Origin: Sphingopyxis solisilvae
GTDB taxonomy: Bacteria; Pseudomonadota; Alphaproteobacteria; Sphingomonadales; Sphingomonadaceae
Assembly (NCBI RefSeq): GCF_015475875.1
Contig: NZ_JADKYM010000008.1
Location: forward strand, 1 to 64,000
Reading direction: 5' to 3'
Length of the DNA: 64,000 nt
Part shown: in pieces, positions 26,492-35,509 of the stretch
Position numbering within the stretch: the stretch's first letter is position 1
How the letters are laid out: each line of letters begins with the position of its first letter
The notes under the pieces: generated by a model
Told to the model about the DNA's origin: nothing
The model's database searches: none
Seen by the model: only the letters and a program-made list of their open reading frames with translations
Translations under genes and position numbers: made by a program

Positions 26492-28662
26492 TCGCATTTT
26501 CGTCCCGCGCCGCCGCGCTGCTTCTCACCGCAGCCGCATTGTCAGCCGGGCCTGCGGCGGCGGTGGCGCCGCCCGCCGCCGCGGCGCAGGCCTTTGCCCC
26601 CTTGTTCGCTTCGGAAGTCGAGCGTGCGCAGCGCACCGTCGATGCCTCTATCCGCGCCGGCATCAACGTGCCCGTGCCCAAGGATCCTGGCGGTGGCTTC
26701 ACCCATGAACAGCATAAGCGCAACTATCGTGTCATTTTCGAGGGCGGACAGCTGTTCCGCCTGACCGGCGAAGCGCGTTACCGCGATCATGTCCGCGATC
26801 TGCTATTCGCCTATGCCGATCTCTATCCGGGGCTCGGGCCGCATCCCGCAAAGGCGAACCAGACCGCGGGACGGCTATTCTGGCAAAGCCTCAACGATAG
26901 TGTTTTCCTCGTCAACGCCGCGCAGGGCTACGCCGCGATCCGCGGGTCGCTGTCCGCCGCCGACCGCCAGCGGATCGACGACAAGGTGATCCGCCCGATG
27001 GCGCGCTTCCTGTCCGACGAATCGCCCGAGGTCATCAACCGTATCCATAATCACGCGACTTGGGCAGCGGCAGGGGTAGGCCTGTCAGGCTATCTGCTCG
27101 GCGATCGCGACCTTGTCGACAAGGCGCTGCTCGGGCTCGACAAGAGCGGCAAGGCGGGGTTCCTGCGGCAACTCGACCTGCTTTTCTCGCCCGACGGCTA
27201 TTATGCTGAAGGCCCCTATTATCAGCGCTATGCGCTCCAGCCCTTCGTCGTTTTTGCCGCGGCGATCGCCGCGAACGATCCCGACCGGAAGATTTTCGAA
27301 TATCGGGACGGCATCGTCCTGAAGGCCGTACGCACCGCGATCGACCTGACCCACGACGGATATTTCCTGCCGATCAACGACGCGATGCCCGACAAGAGCC
27401 TGCGCACCGAGGAGCTCTATCACGCCGTCGCGATTGCCTATTCGGCGACGAATGACCCGGCCTTCCTGTCGATCGCCGACTGGCAGGGCCGCACCGTGCT
27501 GACCACCGCGGGGCAGGCGCTGGCGGCGGACCTGGCCGCGGGCAAGGCGAAGCCCTGGTCCTTCGGCTCCCGGCTGCTCGCCGACGGTCCCGACGGCAAG
27601 GGCGGCGCGCTCGTCCTGCTGCGCAGCAAGCCCGATCCCAAGGGCCCGCTGCTCGTCGCCAAAAATACCGTGCAGGGCATGGGGCACGGTCATTTCGACC
27701 GCCTCGGCTGGGTCTATTATGACGAAACCGGCGCGGTGGTGACCGACTATGGCGCCGCGCGCTTTCTGAATGTCGAGGCGAAGCGCGGCGGGCGCTACCT
27801 GCCCGAAAACGACAGCTGGGCGAGCGCGACGATCGCGCACAATACGCTCGTCGTCGACGAACAAAATCATTTCGGCGGCAACTGGAAAGTCGGCGAGCGG
27901 CACGGCACACGCCAGCTTGCCGTGTCGCTTGATGGCCCCACCCGCTATGCGATCGGCGAAATCGACAGCGCGTACAAGGGCGTGACGATGCGCCGCGCGC
28001 TGCTGCTGATCGAAGTCGACGGCCTGACCAATCCCCTTTCGCTCGATATCCTCCACGGAACTGGCGGCGGCAGGCATGTCTATGACCTGCCGCTGCATTT
28101 TTCCGGGCATATCATCGACAGCGATATTGAATTTGCCCGCAATCTCGCCGAACGCCCGGTGCTGGGCGAAGCGAACGGCTATCAGCATCTGTGGGTCGAC
28201 GGCGAGGGCAGCAAGGCCGGTAAAGCGCGGCTGACGTGGATGCAGGGCAGTCGCTTCTATTCCTATCATATGGCGCCGCCTGCGGGCACGCGTTTCATTT
28301 TGGCGGAAAGCGGCGCGAACGATCCCGAGTTCAACTTGCGGCGCGAACCCGCTCTGATCCAGCGCGTCGTCGGCGCATCGCATGCCACCTTCGTCAGCCT
28401 GCTCGAACCGCACGGCACCTATGATGCCTCCGCGGAGACGGTGGTGGCGAGCAGCGCGCGCGTGTTGGCACTCGAGCGCCGCCGCGAAAAGGGCCTCGAT
28501 CTGGTGCTCGTCACCCTCGTCGACGGCCGCCGCATCGCGATCGCGGTTGCGCAGGACGTCGCGGCCGATGCCAGGCACAGGGTCACCGTCGACGGCCACA
28601 CCCTTGCATGGACAGGCCCGGTCGGCCGCCTCGACATCGCCGCAACCGGAGCGAAAAAATGA
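26488..28662 (+). CDS. Polysaccharide lyase family 17 oligoalginate lyase (heparinase II/III fold)
   Basis: The 724-residue protein has a signal peptide (about residues 1-32), an N-terminal alpha/alpha-barrel (alginate-lyase domain, about 40-350) and a C-terminal heparinase II/III beta-sheet domain (about 380-650). The PL17 signature is visible: DGYYAEGPYYQRYALQPF (about 231-248), with catalytic-type Tyr residues, and GHGHFDRLGWVYYDETG (about 397-413). PL17 enzymes act exolytically on alginate oligomers, releasing unsaturated monomer that becomes DEH. It is translationally coupled to the PL6 gene and to the MFS transporter. Confidence 0.9.
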   Translation: MIAFSSRAAALLLTAAALSAGPAAAVAPPAAAAQAFAPLFASEVERAQRTVDASIRAGINVPVPKDPGGGFTHEQHKRNYRVIFEGGQLFRLTGEARYRDHVRDLLFAYADLYPGLGPHPAKANQTAGRLFWQSLNDSVFLVNAAQGYAAIRGSLSAADRQRIDDKVIRPMARFLSDESPEVINRIHNHATWAAAGVGLSGYLLGDRDLVDKALLGLDKSGKAGFLRQLDLLFSPDGYYAEGPYYQRYALQPFVVFAAAIAANDPDRKIFEYRDGIVLKAVRTAIDLTHDGYFLPINDAMPDKSLRTEELYHAVAIAYSATNDPAFLSIADWQGRTVLTTAGQALAADLAAGKAKPWSFGSRLLADGPDGKGGALVLLRSKPDPKGPLLVAKNTVQGMGHGHFDRLGWVYYDETGAVVTDYGAARFLNVEAKRGGRYLPENDSWASATIAHNTLVVDEQNHFGGNWKVGERHGTRQLAVSLDGPTRYAIGEIDSAYKGVTMRRALLLIEVDGLTNPLSLDILHGTGGGRHVYDLPLHFSGHIIDSDIEFARNLAERPVLGEANGYQHLWVDGEGSKAGKARLTWMQGSRFYSYHMAPPAGTRFILAESGANDPEFNLRREPALIQRVVGASHATFVSLLEPHGTYDASAETVVASSARVLALERRREKGLDLVLVTLVDGRRIAIAVAQDVAADARHRVTVDGHTLAWTGPVGRLDIAATGAKK

Positions 28663-29942
28663 GCAATATCAAGGGCCGTTTTCGCTGGTGCGTGATCGCG
28701 CTGATCGCGCTCGCGACGGTCATCAATTACATTGACCGCAATGCGCTGGCGGTGATGTGGCCCGAAGTGTCGAAGGACATCGGCGCCACCAAGGAAGATT
28801 ACGCGCTGCTGGTAACGATCTTCATGATCTTCTACGCCTTTGGCCAGTCGCTGTTCGGGCGCATCTTCGACGCGATCGGGACGCGGATGGGCTTTACCAT
28901 CTCGATCGTCATCTGGTCGCTGTCGATCGCCGCCCATGCGTTCGTCCGCTCGATGCCGCTGCTGATGGTGCTGCGCGCAACGCTGGGCGTCAGCGAAGCG
29001 GGCAACTGGCCCGGCGCGGCGAAGGCGAACGCGCTCTGGTTCCCCTCGCGCGAGCGAGCGCTGGCGCAGGGCATCTTTAACGCGGGCGCCTCGCTCGGCG
29101 GCATCGTGTCGGCGCCGTTGATCGCGCTGCTGTTCATCCAGTTCGGCTGGGCTGGAACCTTCTTGCTCATCGGCCTGCTGGGCTTTGTCTGGCTGGTGCC
29201 GTGGCTCTGGTTCTACAAGGCCGATCCGGAAACCCATCCGGGTATCAGCGAGGAAGAGCGCACCTATATCCTGACCGGCCGCACCGAAGCCGGGCGCGAC
29301 GAGAGCCGCCGCGTGCCACTCGGCGAGCTGCTGCGCTATCGGCAGAGCTGGGGCGTGATCCTGTCGCGCTTTTTCCTTGATCCGGTCTGGTGGCTCTTCG
29401 TGTCGTGGCTGCCGATCTATCTCGCCGAAACCTTCGGCTTTGACGTCAAGCAGATTGGGCTTTTCGCTTGGGTGCCGTTCGTCGGCGCCATGGTCGGCAG
29501 CCTGTTCGGCGGCTGGCTCGCCGGGCGGATCATCGGCGCTGGCGGCAGCGTCCACCGCGCGCGCATGACGACGATCGGCATTGGCTGCGCGATCATGCTG
29601 CCGTCGCTGCTCTTGACCATTGGCGCCAGCGAACCGCTCAATGCCGTGCTGCTGATCGCGTGCATCCTCTTCGGCTTCCAGATGGCGATCGGCAATATCC
29701 AGACACTGCCGAGCGATTATTTTGGCGGCGGTGCCGTCGGCAGCCTCGCGGGGTTCAGCGGCACCGCGGCGGTTGCGGGGACACTGATCACCACCTGGCT
29801 CGTCCCCGCGCTTACCGAGACGAGCTACGCGCCCATCTTTGCGCTCTCGGCGGCGATCGTCCCCGCCGCTTTTCTGTGTTTCTGGCTGGTCGGCGGTCGC
29901 GTCGTCCCGGTCACCGTCAAACCTGCCAACACCCGAGAATAA
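28659..29942 (+). CDS. MFS transporter, anion:cation symporter (hexuronate-type) family
   Basis: The 427-residue permease has 12 predicted helices and ACS-family motifs: TVINYIDRNALAVMWP (about residues 20-35), GFTISIVIWSLS and the long loop before LLRYRQSWGVILSRFFLDP. ACS members import uronates such as hexuronates and galactonate by proton symport. Within this operon it most likely takes up DEH or unsaturated uronate into the cytoplasm. The ATG overlaps the PL17 stop by 4 bp. Confidence 0.87.
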   Translation: MSNIKGRFRWCVIALIALATVINYIDRNALAVMWPEVSKDIGATKEDYALLVTIFMIFYAFGQSLFGRIFDAIGTRMGFTISIVIWSLSIAAHAFVRSMPLLMVLRATLGVSEAGNWPGAAKANALWFPSRERALAQGIFNAGASLGGIVSAPLIALLFIQFGWAGTFLLIGLLGFVWLVPWLWFYKADPETHPGISEEERTYILTGRTEAGRDESRRVPLGELLRYRQSWGVILSRFFLDPVWWLFVSWLPIYLAETFGFDVKQIGLFAWVPFVGAMVGSLFGGWLAGRIIGAGGSVHRARMTTIGIGCAIMLPSLLLTIGASEPLNAVLLIACILFGFQMAIGNIQTLPSDYFGGGAVGSLAGFSGTAAVAGTLITTWLVPALTETSYAPIFALSAAIVPAAFLCFWLVGGRVVPVTVKPANTRE

Positions 29943-29955
29943 GGAACTTCACCAC

Positions 29956-30708
29956 ATGACTCTCCAAGGCAAAACCGCGCTCGTTACCGGCGGCGGCCGC
30001 GACATCGGCCGATCGGTCTCGATCGCGCTCGCGCGCGCCGGTGTCCGCGTCGCGATCAATTACAACAACGGCCGCAAGGCAGCAGAGGACACCTTGAAAA
30101 CCATCAAGGATGCAGGCGGCGACGCCTTTCTGGTACAGGCTGACGTCACCGACAGCGGTGCTGTGCGAACCATGCTCGACGAGGTTGGCGTCGCGTTCAG
30201 CGGGCGGCTCGACATCCTCGTCAACCTTGCGGGCGGCATGGTCGCGCGCAAGACGCTGAGCGAGATGGACGAAGCCTTTTTCGACCTTGTGATGACGCTC
30301 AACCTCAAATCGGCGTTCCTCGTGCTTCAGGCGTCGCAGCCCTTCCTTGGCGAAGGGTCGGCGGTGGTGAACGTGTCGTCGCTCGCCGGCCGCGACGGCG
30401 GCGGCCCCGGCGCGTCGGTCTATGCGACCGCAAAGGGCGCACTGATGACCTATACGCGGGCGATGGCAAAGGAGCTGGGACCGCAGGGCATTCGCGTCAA
30501 CGCGGTTTGCCCCGGCCTGATTGGCACCAGCTTCCACGACATTTTTTCCAAGCCCGAAGGGCGCGCCGCGGTCGCGGGCAACACGCCGCTGCGCCGCGAA
30601 GGCCACCCCGACGAGGTTGCCGATACGATTGTCTATCTCGCCTCGCCTGCCGCGAGCTTCCTCGCGGGCGTGTGCCTCGACGTCAACGGCGGGCTGGCGT
30701 TCTCGTGA
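29956..30708 (+). CDS. SDR oxidoreductase, probable DEH reductase
   Basis: The 250-residue SDR has TGGGRDIGRSVSIAL (about residues 10-24), a NLAGG motif in place of the usual NNAGG, the catalytic Ser of NVSSLAG, YATAK, and the C-terminal LDVNGGLAFS. In alginate-degrading bacteria SDRs of this size reduce 4-deoxy-L-erythro-5-hexoseulose uronate (DEH) to 2-keto-3-deoxygluconate (KDG). The operon position between uptake transporter and esterase, and the KDG kinase downstream, support this. The ATG has AAGGA about 12 bp upstream. Confidence 0.8.
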   Translation: MTLQGKTALVTGGGRDIGRSVSIALARAGVRVAINYNNGRKAAEDTLKTIKDAGGDAFLVQADVTDSGAVRTMLDEVGVAFSGRLDILVNLAGGMVARKTLSEMDEAFFDLVMTLNLKSAFLVLQASQPFLGEGSAVVNVSSLAGRDGGGPGASVYATAKGALMTYTRAMAKELGPQGIRVNAVCPGLIGTSFHDIFSKPEGRAAVAGNTPLRREGHPDEVADTIVYLASPAASFLAGVCLDVNGGLAFS

Positions 30709-31547
30709 TGCGCAGGCTTGCGGCAGTCGCTGCCTGCGCCCTGCTCGCCAGCGGGGCCGGGGCGCAGGAGCGCGAACGCACCGATGCCGAACCGCTGTCG
30801 CCCTACAAGATCATCCTTGTCGGTGATTCGACGATGGCGCCCCACAGCGGCTGGGGCGGCGCGTTCTGCGCGCAGCATGTCAAATCGTCGGTTGCGTGCG
30901 TCAACGCGGGGCGCGGCGGGCGCTCGACCCGCAGCTATCGGCAGGAAGGCAGCTGGGACATCGCGCTCGCCGAAGCGCGGGTGCCCGGTTACCGCGGTAC
31001 CTGGGTGCTGATCCAGTTCGGGCACAACGACCAGTCGTCGCGCGCCGAACGCTGGACCGACGAAACGACCGAATTCCCCGCGAACCTCCGCCGTTTTGTT
31101 GAAGAGACGAGGGCTGCTGGCGCTACCCCCGTGCTTGTTACCCCGCTGACGCGCCGCGAGTTCAAGGAGGGCAAGCTTCGCAACACGCTTGCCAGCTGGT
31201 CGGATCAGGTACGCGGCGTTGCAAAGGCGATGGACGTGCCGCTTGTCGACCTGAATGCGCTCAGTGCGGCGCAAGTGCAGAAAATGGGAGCAGAGACTTC
31301 GACCATGCTCGCACAGGTGCCACCGACCGACGAGGAATTGGCAGCCGCGAAGGCCGGTACGACGCTTGCTGCACGTCCGGCGCCGCCTGAGCCCACGCCG
31401 ATCGCGGGTAACGGCGCACGCGGGCAGGTGACCAGGAAGTTCGATTATACGCATCTCGGCAATGTCGGCGCTGAGGTAACGGCGAAACTTGTAACCCAGG
31501 CGCTTGCACGAGTGGTTCCCGGCCTCAGGAGCCAGCTTGTTCCCTGA
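30708..31547 (+). CDS. SGNH/GDSL esterase, rhamnogalacturonan acetylesterase-like
   Basis: The 279-residue exported protein has a signal peptide (about residues 1-20) and SGNH blocks: nucleophile Ser in ILVGDSTMA (about 36-44), GRGGRSTRSY (about 69-78), FGHNDQ (about 101) and DYTHLG near the end (Asp/His). The closest described relatives remove acetyl groups from rhamnogalacturonan; in an alginate operon the likely role is deacetylating alginate or its oligomers. It overlaps the SDR stop (TGATG). An insertion rich in Ala/Pro (about 195-235) is unusual. Confidence 0.82.
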   Translation: MRRLAAVAACALLASGAGAQERERTDAEPLSPYKIILVGDSTMAPHSGWGGAFCAQHVKSSVACVNAGRGGRSTRSYRQEGSWDIALAEARVPGYRGTWVLIQFGHNDQSSRAERWTDETTEFPANLRRFVEETRAAGATPVLVTPLTRREFKEGKLRNTLASWSDQVRGVAKAMDVPLVDLNALSAAQVQKMGAETSTMLAQVPPTDEELAAAKAGTTLAARPAPPEPTPIAGNGARGQVTRKFDYTHLGNVGAEVTAKLVTQALARVVPGLRSQLVP

Positions 31548-31589
31548 TCATGTATATCAATATGGACTAACCAAATTGACATACATGAT
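31547..31589. promoter_or_regulatory. Long inverted repeat before TonB receptor 2
   Basis: ATCATGTATATCAAT (31547-31561) and ATTGACATACATGAT (31575-31589) form a 15-bp inverted repeat with one mismatch and a 13-bp spacer. The spacer and right arm hold ACCAAATTG (31570-31578), the motif also found at 24186, 24211 and 35462. The repeat starts at the end of the esterase gene and lies 68 bp upstream of the receptor start. This is the best operator candidate in the locus. Confidence 0.6.
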
Positions 31590-31656
31590 TGTTGACAAAG
31601 TGGCCGCCATGGTTGACGGTTGGGATAAGAAAAGAATCAACTCAGGGAGAGATAAC

Positions 31657-34539
31657 GTGAATTCTCGCAATCCGATTCGCGCGCGCAGCTTGCGCGCCGC
31701 GCTGCTGGCTGGCGCCGGTTCGACTCTGCTAGTCCTGGCGGCGCCAGCCGCGGCTCAGGAGATGGCTGCGCCGCAGGCCGAACCGGATGACGATGCGATT
31801 ATCGTGACCGGGATCCGCGAAACCATTCAGAATTCGATCAATGCAAAGCGCGAAGAGACGGCGATTGTCGATGTCCTGAGCGCCGACGACATCGGTGACA
31901 TCCCGGCCATATCGGTCGGCCAGGCGATCCAAACCATTACCGGCGCCACAACCCACCGCGAAAAGGGCGATGCTTCGGAAATCGCGCTGCGCGGCCTTGG
32001 TCCCTTCCTCAGCAATTCCACTTTCAATGGCCGCGACGCCAGCAACGGCAGCGGCGACCGCGCGGTCAATTTCAACCAGTTCCCGTCCGAGCTGGTGAAC
32101 AAGATCATGATTTACAAGACGCAGCAGGCGAATCTTGTCGAGGGGGGCGTGGCTGGCACCATCGAACTCGGAACTCTCCGCCCGCTCGACTTCGGCAAGC
32201 GCCGTATTCAAGGTGAAGTCAAGGCCCAGTATAATCCCTATGGAAACAGGGTCATTGGGTCAGGGGGCATCGGCTGGCGCGGAACGCTGAGTTACGTGGA
32301 CCAGTTCGCCAATGACACGATCGGCATCGCGATCGGCGTCCAGCGCAACGAGACCAACAATCCCGAAGAAACCTTTGCCGCCAGCACGACCTGGACGGCA
32401 TGCCGCGCCGATATCGTCGTGGCGAACAATAATTGCAGCGAATATACGCGCGCCCAATATGGGCAGGACCGCCCATTCTATCTTGCACCCAATGCCTATA
32501 CTTTTCGGCAGATCAGCGAAAAGGACCGGCGCGACGCGATCTTCGGCGCCCTCCAGTGGCGCCCGTCGGACCGCTTCAACCTCAATTTCGACCTGCAATA
32601 TTCGGACCGCACCTTTGTCGAGAACCGGCAGGATTTGAACCTGTCCGAAGGCCGCTTTGGCCTGACCAATGTCGAATATGACGAGCATGGCATCATTCGC
32701 CGATTGAACGGCCTCAGTGCCATCGAATCGAACGCAACCGAACTGACCCGTTCCGAAGAATATCTGGGCGGCGGCATTGCTGCCGAGTGGAAACCCGCCG
32801 ATCGTCTGACTGTCGCTGCCGACGCCAGCTATTCGCGCACCATTCGCGTTGAGGTCAATCGCAATTCGCGCCTCCGGACCGACCCGTTCGACGTAAACAA
32901 CGCGCGTAATTTCTTCAGCGTCACCGGCAATGGATTTCCTGCCAACAACATGCGTGTGCCCTATACCTATGAACTGGCGCCCGGCAGCTTCGTTCCGGTC
33001 ATCACGATCGACCCGCGTTTCGATCTCAACAATCACGATCTTTTCTGGGACGACGCGCGTTTCCGGCGCGACCAGACGCGCCGCTACAACGAGATCGTCG
33101 CCGGTCGCGTCGATCTCACCTATGAATTGGACGGCTTCTTGAGAGCATTGTCAGCGGGCGGACGCTGGACCGAGCAGAAATATAGCGCATACAGCGCGCG
33201 CAACGGCGATTTCAATTTCAACCCGCCGATGACCGAAGACGCGCGCATCAACAATCTATGTCGCACGCGTTTTCCGCAAACCAGTTTCCTGTCCGCGGCG
33301 AAAGGAAACAGCATTAACAGCTGGGCGACATTCGACGTGAACTGCCTGTTCCGCGAATATATGGGTGTCGAAGATCCTGGCCTGCCCGCGGATATCCGCT
33401 CGGTCGCCAACGTCGATGTAACCGAACGCACACTTGCGGCCTATGTCATGGCCGAATATCGAGGCGACCTCGGCAGCCTGCCGGTGCGTGGAAATTTGGG
33501 CGTCCGTATCGTGAACACGCGCGTTACGTCCGATGGCTTACGCAGCGATCTTGACATCGTAACGAACCCCGACGGGTCGATCCGGCTCGTTTCGAGCGGC
33601 GATTTCGAAACAGTGACAATCCGGAGTCAATCGACGCGTCTTCTTCCCAGCCTGAACGCGATTTTCGAGGTTGCACCCAACACCCTGATACGGGCGGCGA
33701 TCTACCGTGCAATGTCGCGGCCGGCGCCGAACGATCTGGGGGCGGGCCGCACAATTCTTCTCGAGGATGGCAACAATTTCTCCTCGGTCGAAGATGCGAT
33801 CCGGAACATCACTGCCAACGGCAGCCCGCGCCTGAAGCCTCTGATGTCCTGGAACGGTGACATTGCGTTCGAATGGTATCCGAACAAGGACAGCCTGCTG
33901 TCCGCAACCGTCTACTACAAGCAATTTACCGGCGGTTTTCAGCCTGTGGTATTTGACGAGGATTTTGTGATCGACGGGCAGGCGGTGACCATCCCCGTGA
34001 CCCAGACGCGCAATAGCGACGACAAATCGCGGATCTATGGTCTGGAAATCACCGCCGCGACACGCTTCAGCTTTCTGCCGAAGCCGCTGGACGGTCTTGG
34101 TGCCAAAATTAGCTACAATTACGCCAATTCAAACTTCAAGACCCAGGATATCCGCCTCGGCGATATATATGACCCGGAGACCGATACGGTATCGTCCGGC
34201 ATCATCCCGCCGGCAAACATCTCCGGATATTCAAAGCATGTACTCTCGGCGCAGGGCTATTACGAGATAGGGCGGGTATCGCTTCAGGCAATCTATAATT
34301 ATCGAGGACGATATTATCAGGATTTTGTCGGCGGCGGCAATCAACTGCGCTTCGTCGCACCGAACGAAACCTTGGATCTGCGCGCGTCGCTGGCGTTGAT
34401 GCGGGGAGTATCGCTGCGGCTCGAGGCGCTCAACATCTTCAACGAGCCCAAGACCACCCACATGCCCGTCTACGGCAGCAGTCGACAATATCACTACTAC
34501 GGATCGAAATATCTGATCGGCATCCGGGCGCGGATCTAG
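31657..34539 (+). CDS. TonB-dependent receptor, alginate locus (2)
   Basis: The 960-residue receptor has a signal peptide (about residues 1-34, ending APAAAQ), a TonB-box-like DDDAIIVTGIRETIQNSINA stretch, a plug domain (about 50-170: SVGQAIQTITGATTHREKG) and a beta-barrel with a C-terminal aromatic-rich strand. The start is GTG at 31657 with GGGAGAG about 6 bp upstream; the upstream ATGs lack a ribosome site and a signal peptide. It is a different subfamily from receptor 1, so the two may bind different alginate forms. Confidence 0.85.
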   Translation: MNSRNPIRARSLRAALLAGAGSTLLVLAAPAAAQEMAAPQAEPDDDAIIVTGIRETIQNSINAKREETAIVDVLSADDIGDIPAISVGQAIQTITGATTHREKGDASEIALRGLGPFLSNSTFNGRDASNGSGDRAVNFNQFPSELVNKIMIYKTQQANLVEGGVAGTIELGTLRPLDFGKRRIQGEVKAQYNPYGNRVIGSGGIGWRGTLSYVDQFANDTIGIAIGVQRNETNNPEETFAASTTWTACRADIVVANNNCSEYTRAQYGQDRPFYLAPNAYTFRQISEKDRRDAIFGALQWRPSDRFNLNFDLQYSDRTFVENRQDLNLSEGRFGLTNVEYDEHGIIRRLNGLSAIESNATELTRSEEYLGGGIAAEWKPADRLTVAADASYSRTIRVEVNRNSRLRTDPFDVNNARNFFSVTGNGFPANNMRVPYTYELAPGSFVPVITIDPRFDLNNHDLFWDDARFRRDQTRRYNEIVAGRVDLTYELDGFLRALSAGGRWTEQKYSAYSARNGDFNFNPPMTEDARINNLCRTRFPQTSFLSAAKGNSINSWATFDVNCLFREYMGVEDPGLPADIRSVANVDVTERTLAAYVMAEYRGDLGSLPVRGNLGVRIVNTRVTSDGLRSDLDIVTNPDGSIRLVSSGDFETVTIRSQSTRLLPSLNAIFEVAPNTLIRAAIYRAMSRPAPNDLGAGRTILLEDGNNFSSVEDAIRNITANGSPRLKPLMSWNGDIAFEWYPNKDSLLSATVYYKQFTGGFQPVVFDEDFVIDGQAVTIPVTQTRNSDDKSRIYGLEITAATRFSFLPKPLDGLGAKISYNYANSNFKTQDIRLGDIYDPETDTVSSGIIPPANISGYSKHVLSAQGYYEIGRVSLQAIYNYRGRYYQDFVGGGNQLRFVAPNETLDLRASLALMRGVSLRLEALNIFNEPKTTHMPVYGSSRQYHYYGSKYLIGIRARI

Positions 34540-34543
34540 GCGG

Positions 34544-35428
34544 ATGTGGCGCAACTTTCTGGGCGTCGTTTTGGCAGCGATGTTTCCGGCGACGGTCGTC
34601 GCCAGCGACGCGACGCCGCATAAAATCCTGAAGGACGAGGTGTATCGCACCGTCGACGGGCGTAGCTTGCGTCTCGACATCTATGTCCACCCCGAGGCGA
34701 TGCGGACGCCAAGTCCGGTGTTGGTGCATTTCCACGGCGGAGGCTGGGCGCGAGGTATGCGCCCAGCCAGCTGGATTGGTTTTCGTCCCTATTTGGCCGC
34801 GGGATTTTCGGTGGTGACGGTTGAATATCGTCTCGCCGGACAGGCGCACGCTCCCGCCGCCGTTGAAGATGCCCGCTGCGCCCTGCGCTGGGTGGGCACA
34901 CATGCCGCGCAAATGGGTTTCGATCCGAGGCGGATCGTGCTGTCGGGAACCTCGGCAGGTGCTCATCTGGCCCTGATGGCCGGACTATTGCCCGATGCGA
35001 ATGACATCGACCCGCCCGAATGTGCGGGAGCGCCGCGCGCCTCGGCGATCCTCGACTTCTATGGGCCGACCGACCTTACCGCTTTGCGGCCGGGCACTAC
35101 GGCGCTTCACCCGACCGTCGCGAACTGGATAGGCCCAAGACGCAACGCCGGAGAACTCGCCCATCGCATGTCGCCCGCTGCCTGGCTGAGCGCGCAAAGT
35201 CCGCCGATTTTCATTGTGCACGGCGATGCTGACCCAATCGTACCGCTGGCCCAGTCGGAGGTGTTCAAGAAACGGCTCGACGATCTGGGGGTTCAGGCTG
35301 ACCTCCATATTGTTCGCGGCGGAGGGCACGGCAGATTTGATGCTGCAAGCCAGTTACTGCTCACCCGCCGGATACTCGCCTTCCTATGCACCCAAAAGCT
35401 GACAGCGACCGCTTCGTGCGAAATCTGA
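34544..35428 (+). CDS. Exported alpha/beta hydrolase, esterase/BD-FAE type
   Basis: The 294-residue protein has a signal peptide (about residues 1-20) and an alpha/beta-hydrolase fold with oxyanion-hole HFHGGGW (about 62-68), nucleophile elbow LSGTSAGAH (about 132-140), HGDADPIVP for the acid and GGGHGRF for the His. It resembles the BD-FAE/HSL-type carbohydrate esterases. It begins 4 bp after the receptor stop, so it probably removes an ester group from the same substrate. Confidence 0.8.
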   Translation: MWRNFLGVVLAAMFPATVVASDATPHKILKDEVYRTVDGRSLRLDIYVHPEAMRTPSPVLVHFHGGGWARGMRPASWIGFRPYLAAGFSVVTVEYRLAGQAHAPAAVEDARCALRWVGTHAAQMGFDPRRIVLSGTSAGAHLALMAGLLPDANDIDPPECAGAPRASAILDFYGPTDLTALRPGTTALHPTVANWIGPRRNAGELAHRMSPAAWLSAQSPPIFIVHGDADPIVPLAQSEVFKKRLDDLGVQADLHIVRGGGHGRFDAASQLLLTRRILAFLCTQKLTATASCEI

Positions 35429-35457
35429 CCAAGTCATGTTGATGGGCTTCAAACTTG

Positions 35458-35475
35458 TCATACCAAAATGTATGA
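35458..35475. promoter_or_regulatory. Palindromic operator candidate before the GntR gene
   Basis: TCATAC-CAAAAT-GTATGA is a perfect 6-bp inverted repeat with a 6-bp centre, 34 bp upstream of the gntR start. It contains ACCAAAATG (35462-35470) and is close in sequence to the repeat before TonB receptor 2 (TTGTCATAC versus TTGACATAC). This fits autoregulation by the FadR-type protein. Confidence 0.6.
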
Positions 35476-35509
35476 ACCTTCCCGAGACATCACGGGGAGA
35501 CAATTAATT

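Noticed and set aside
27085-28599. 504-codon open frame on the minus strand
   Set aside because: It is antisense to the PL17 lyase, which shows clear catalytic motifs; the frame has no recognisable domain.
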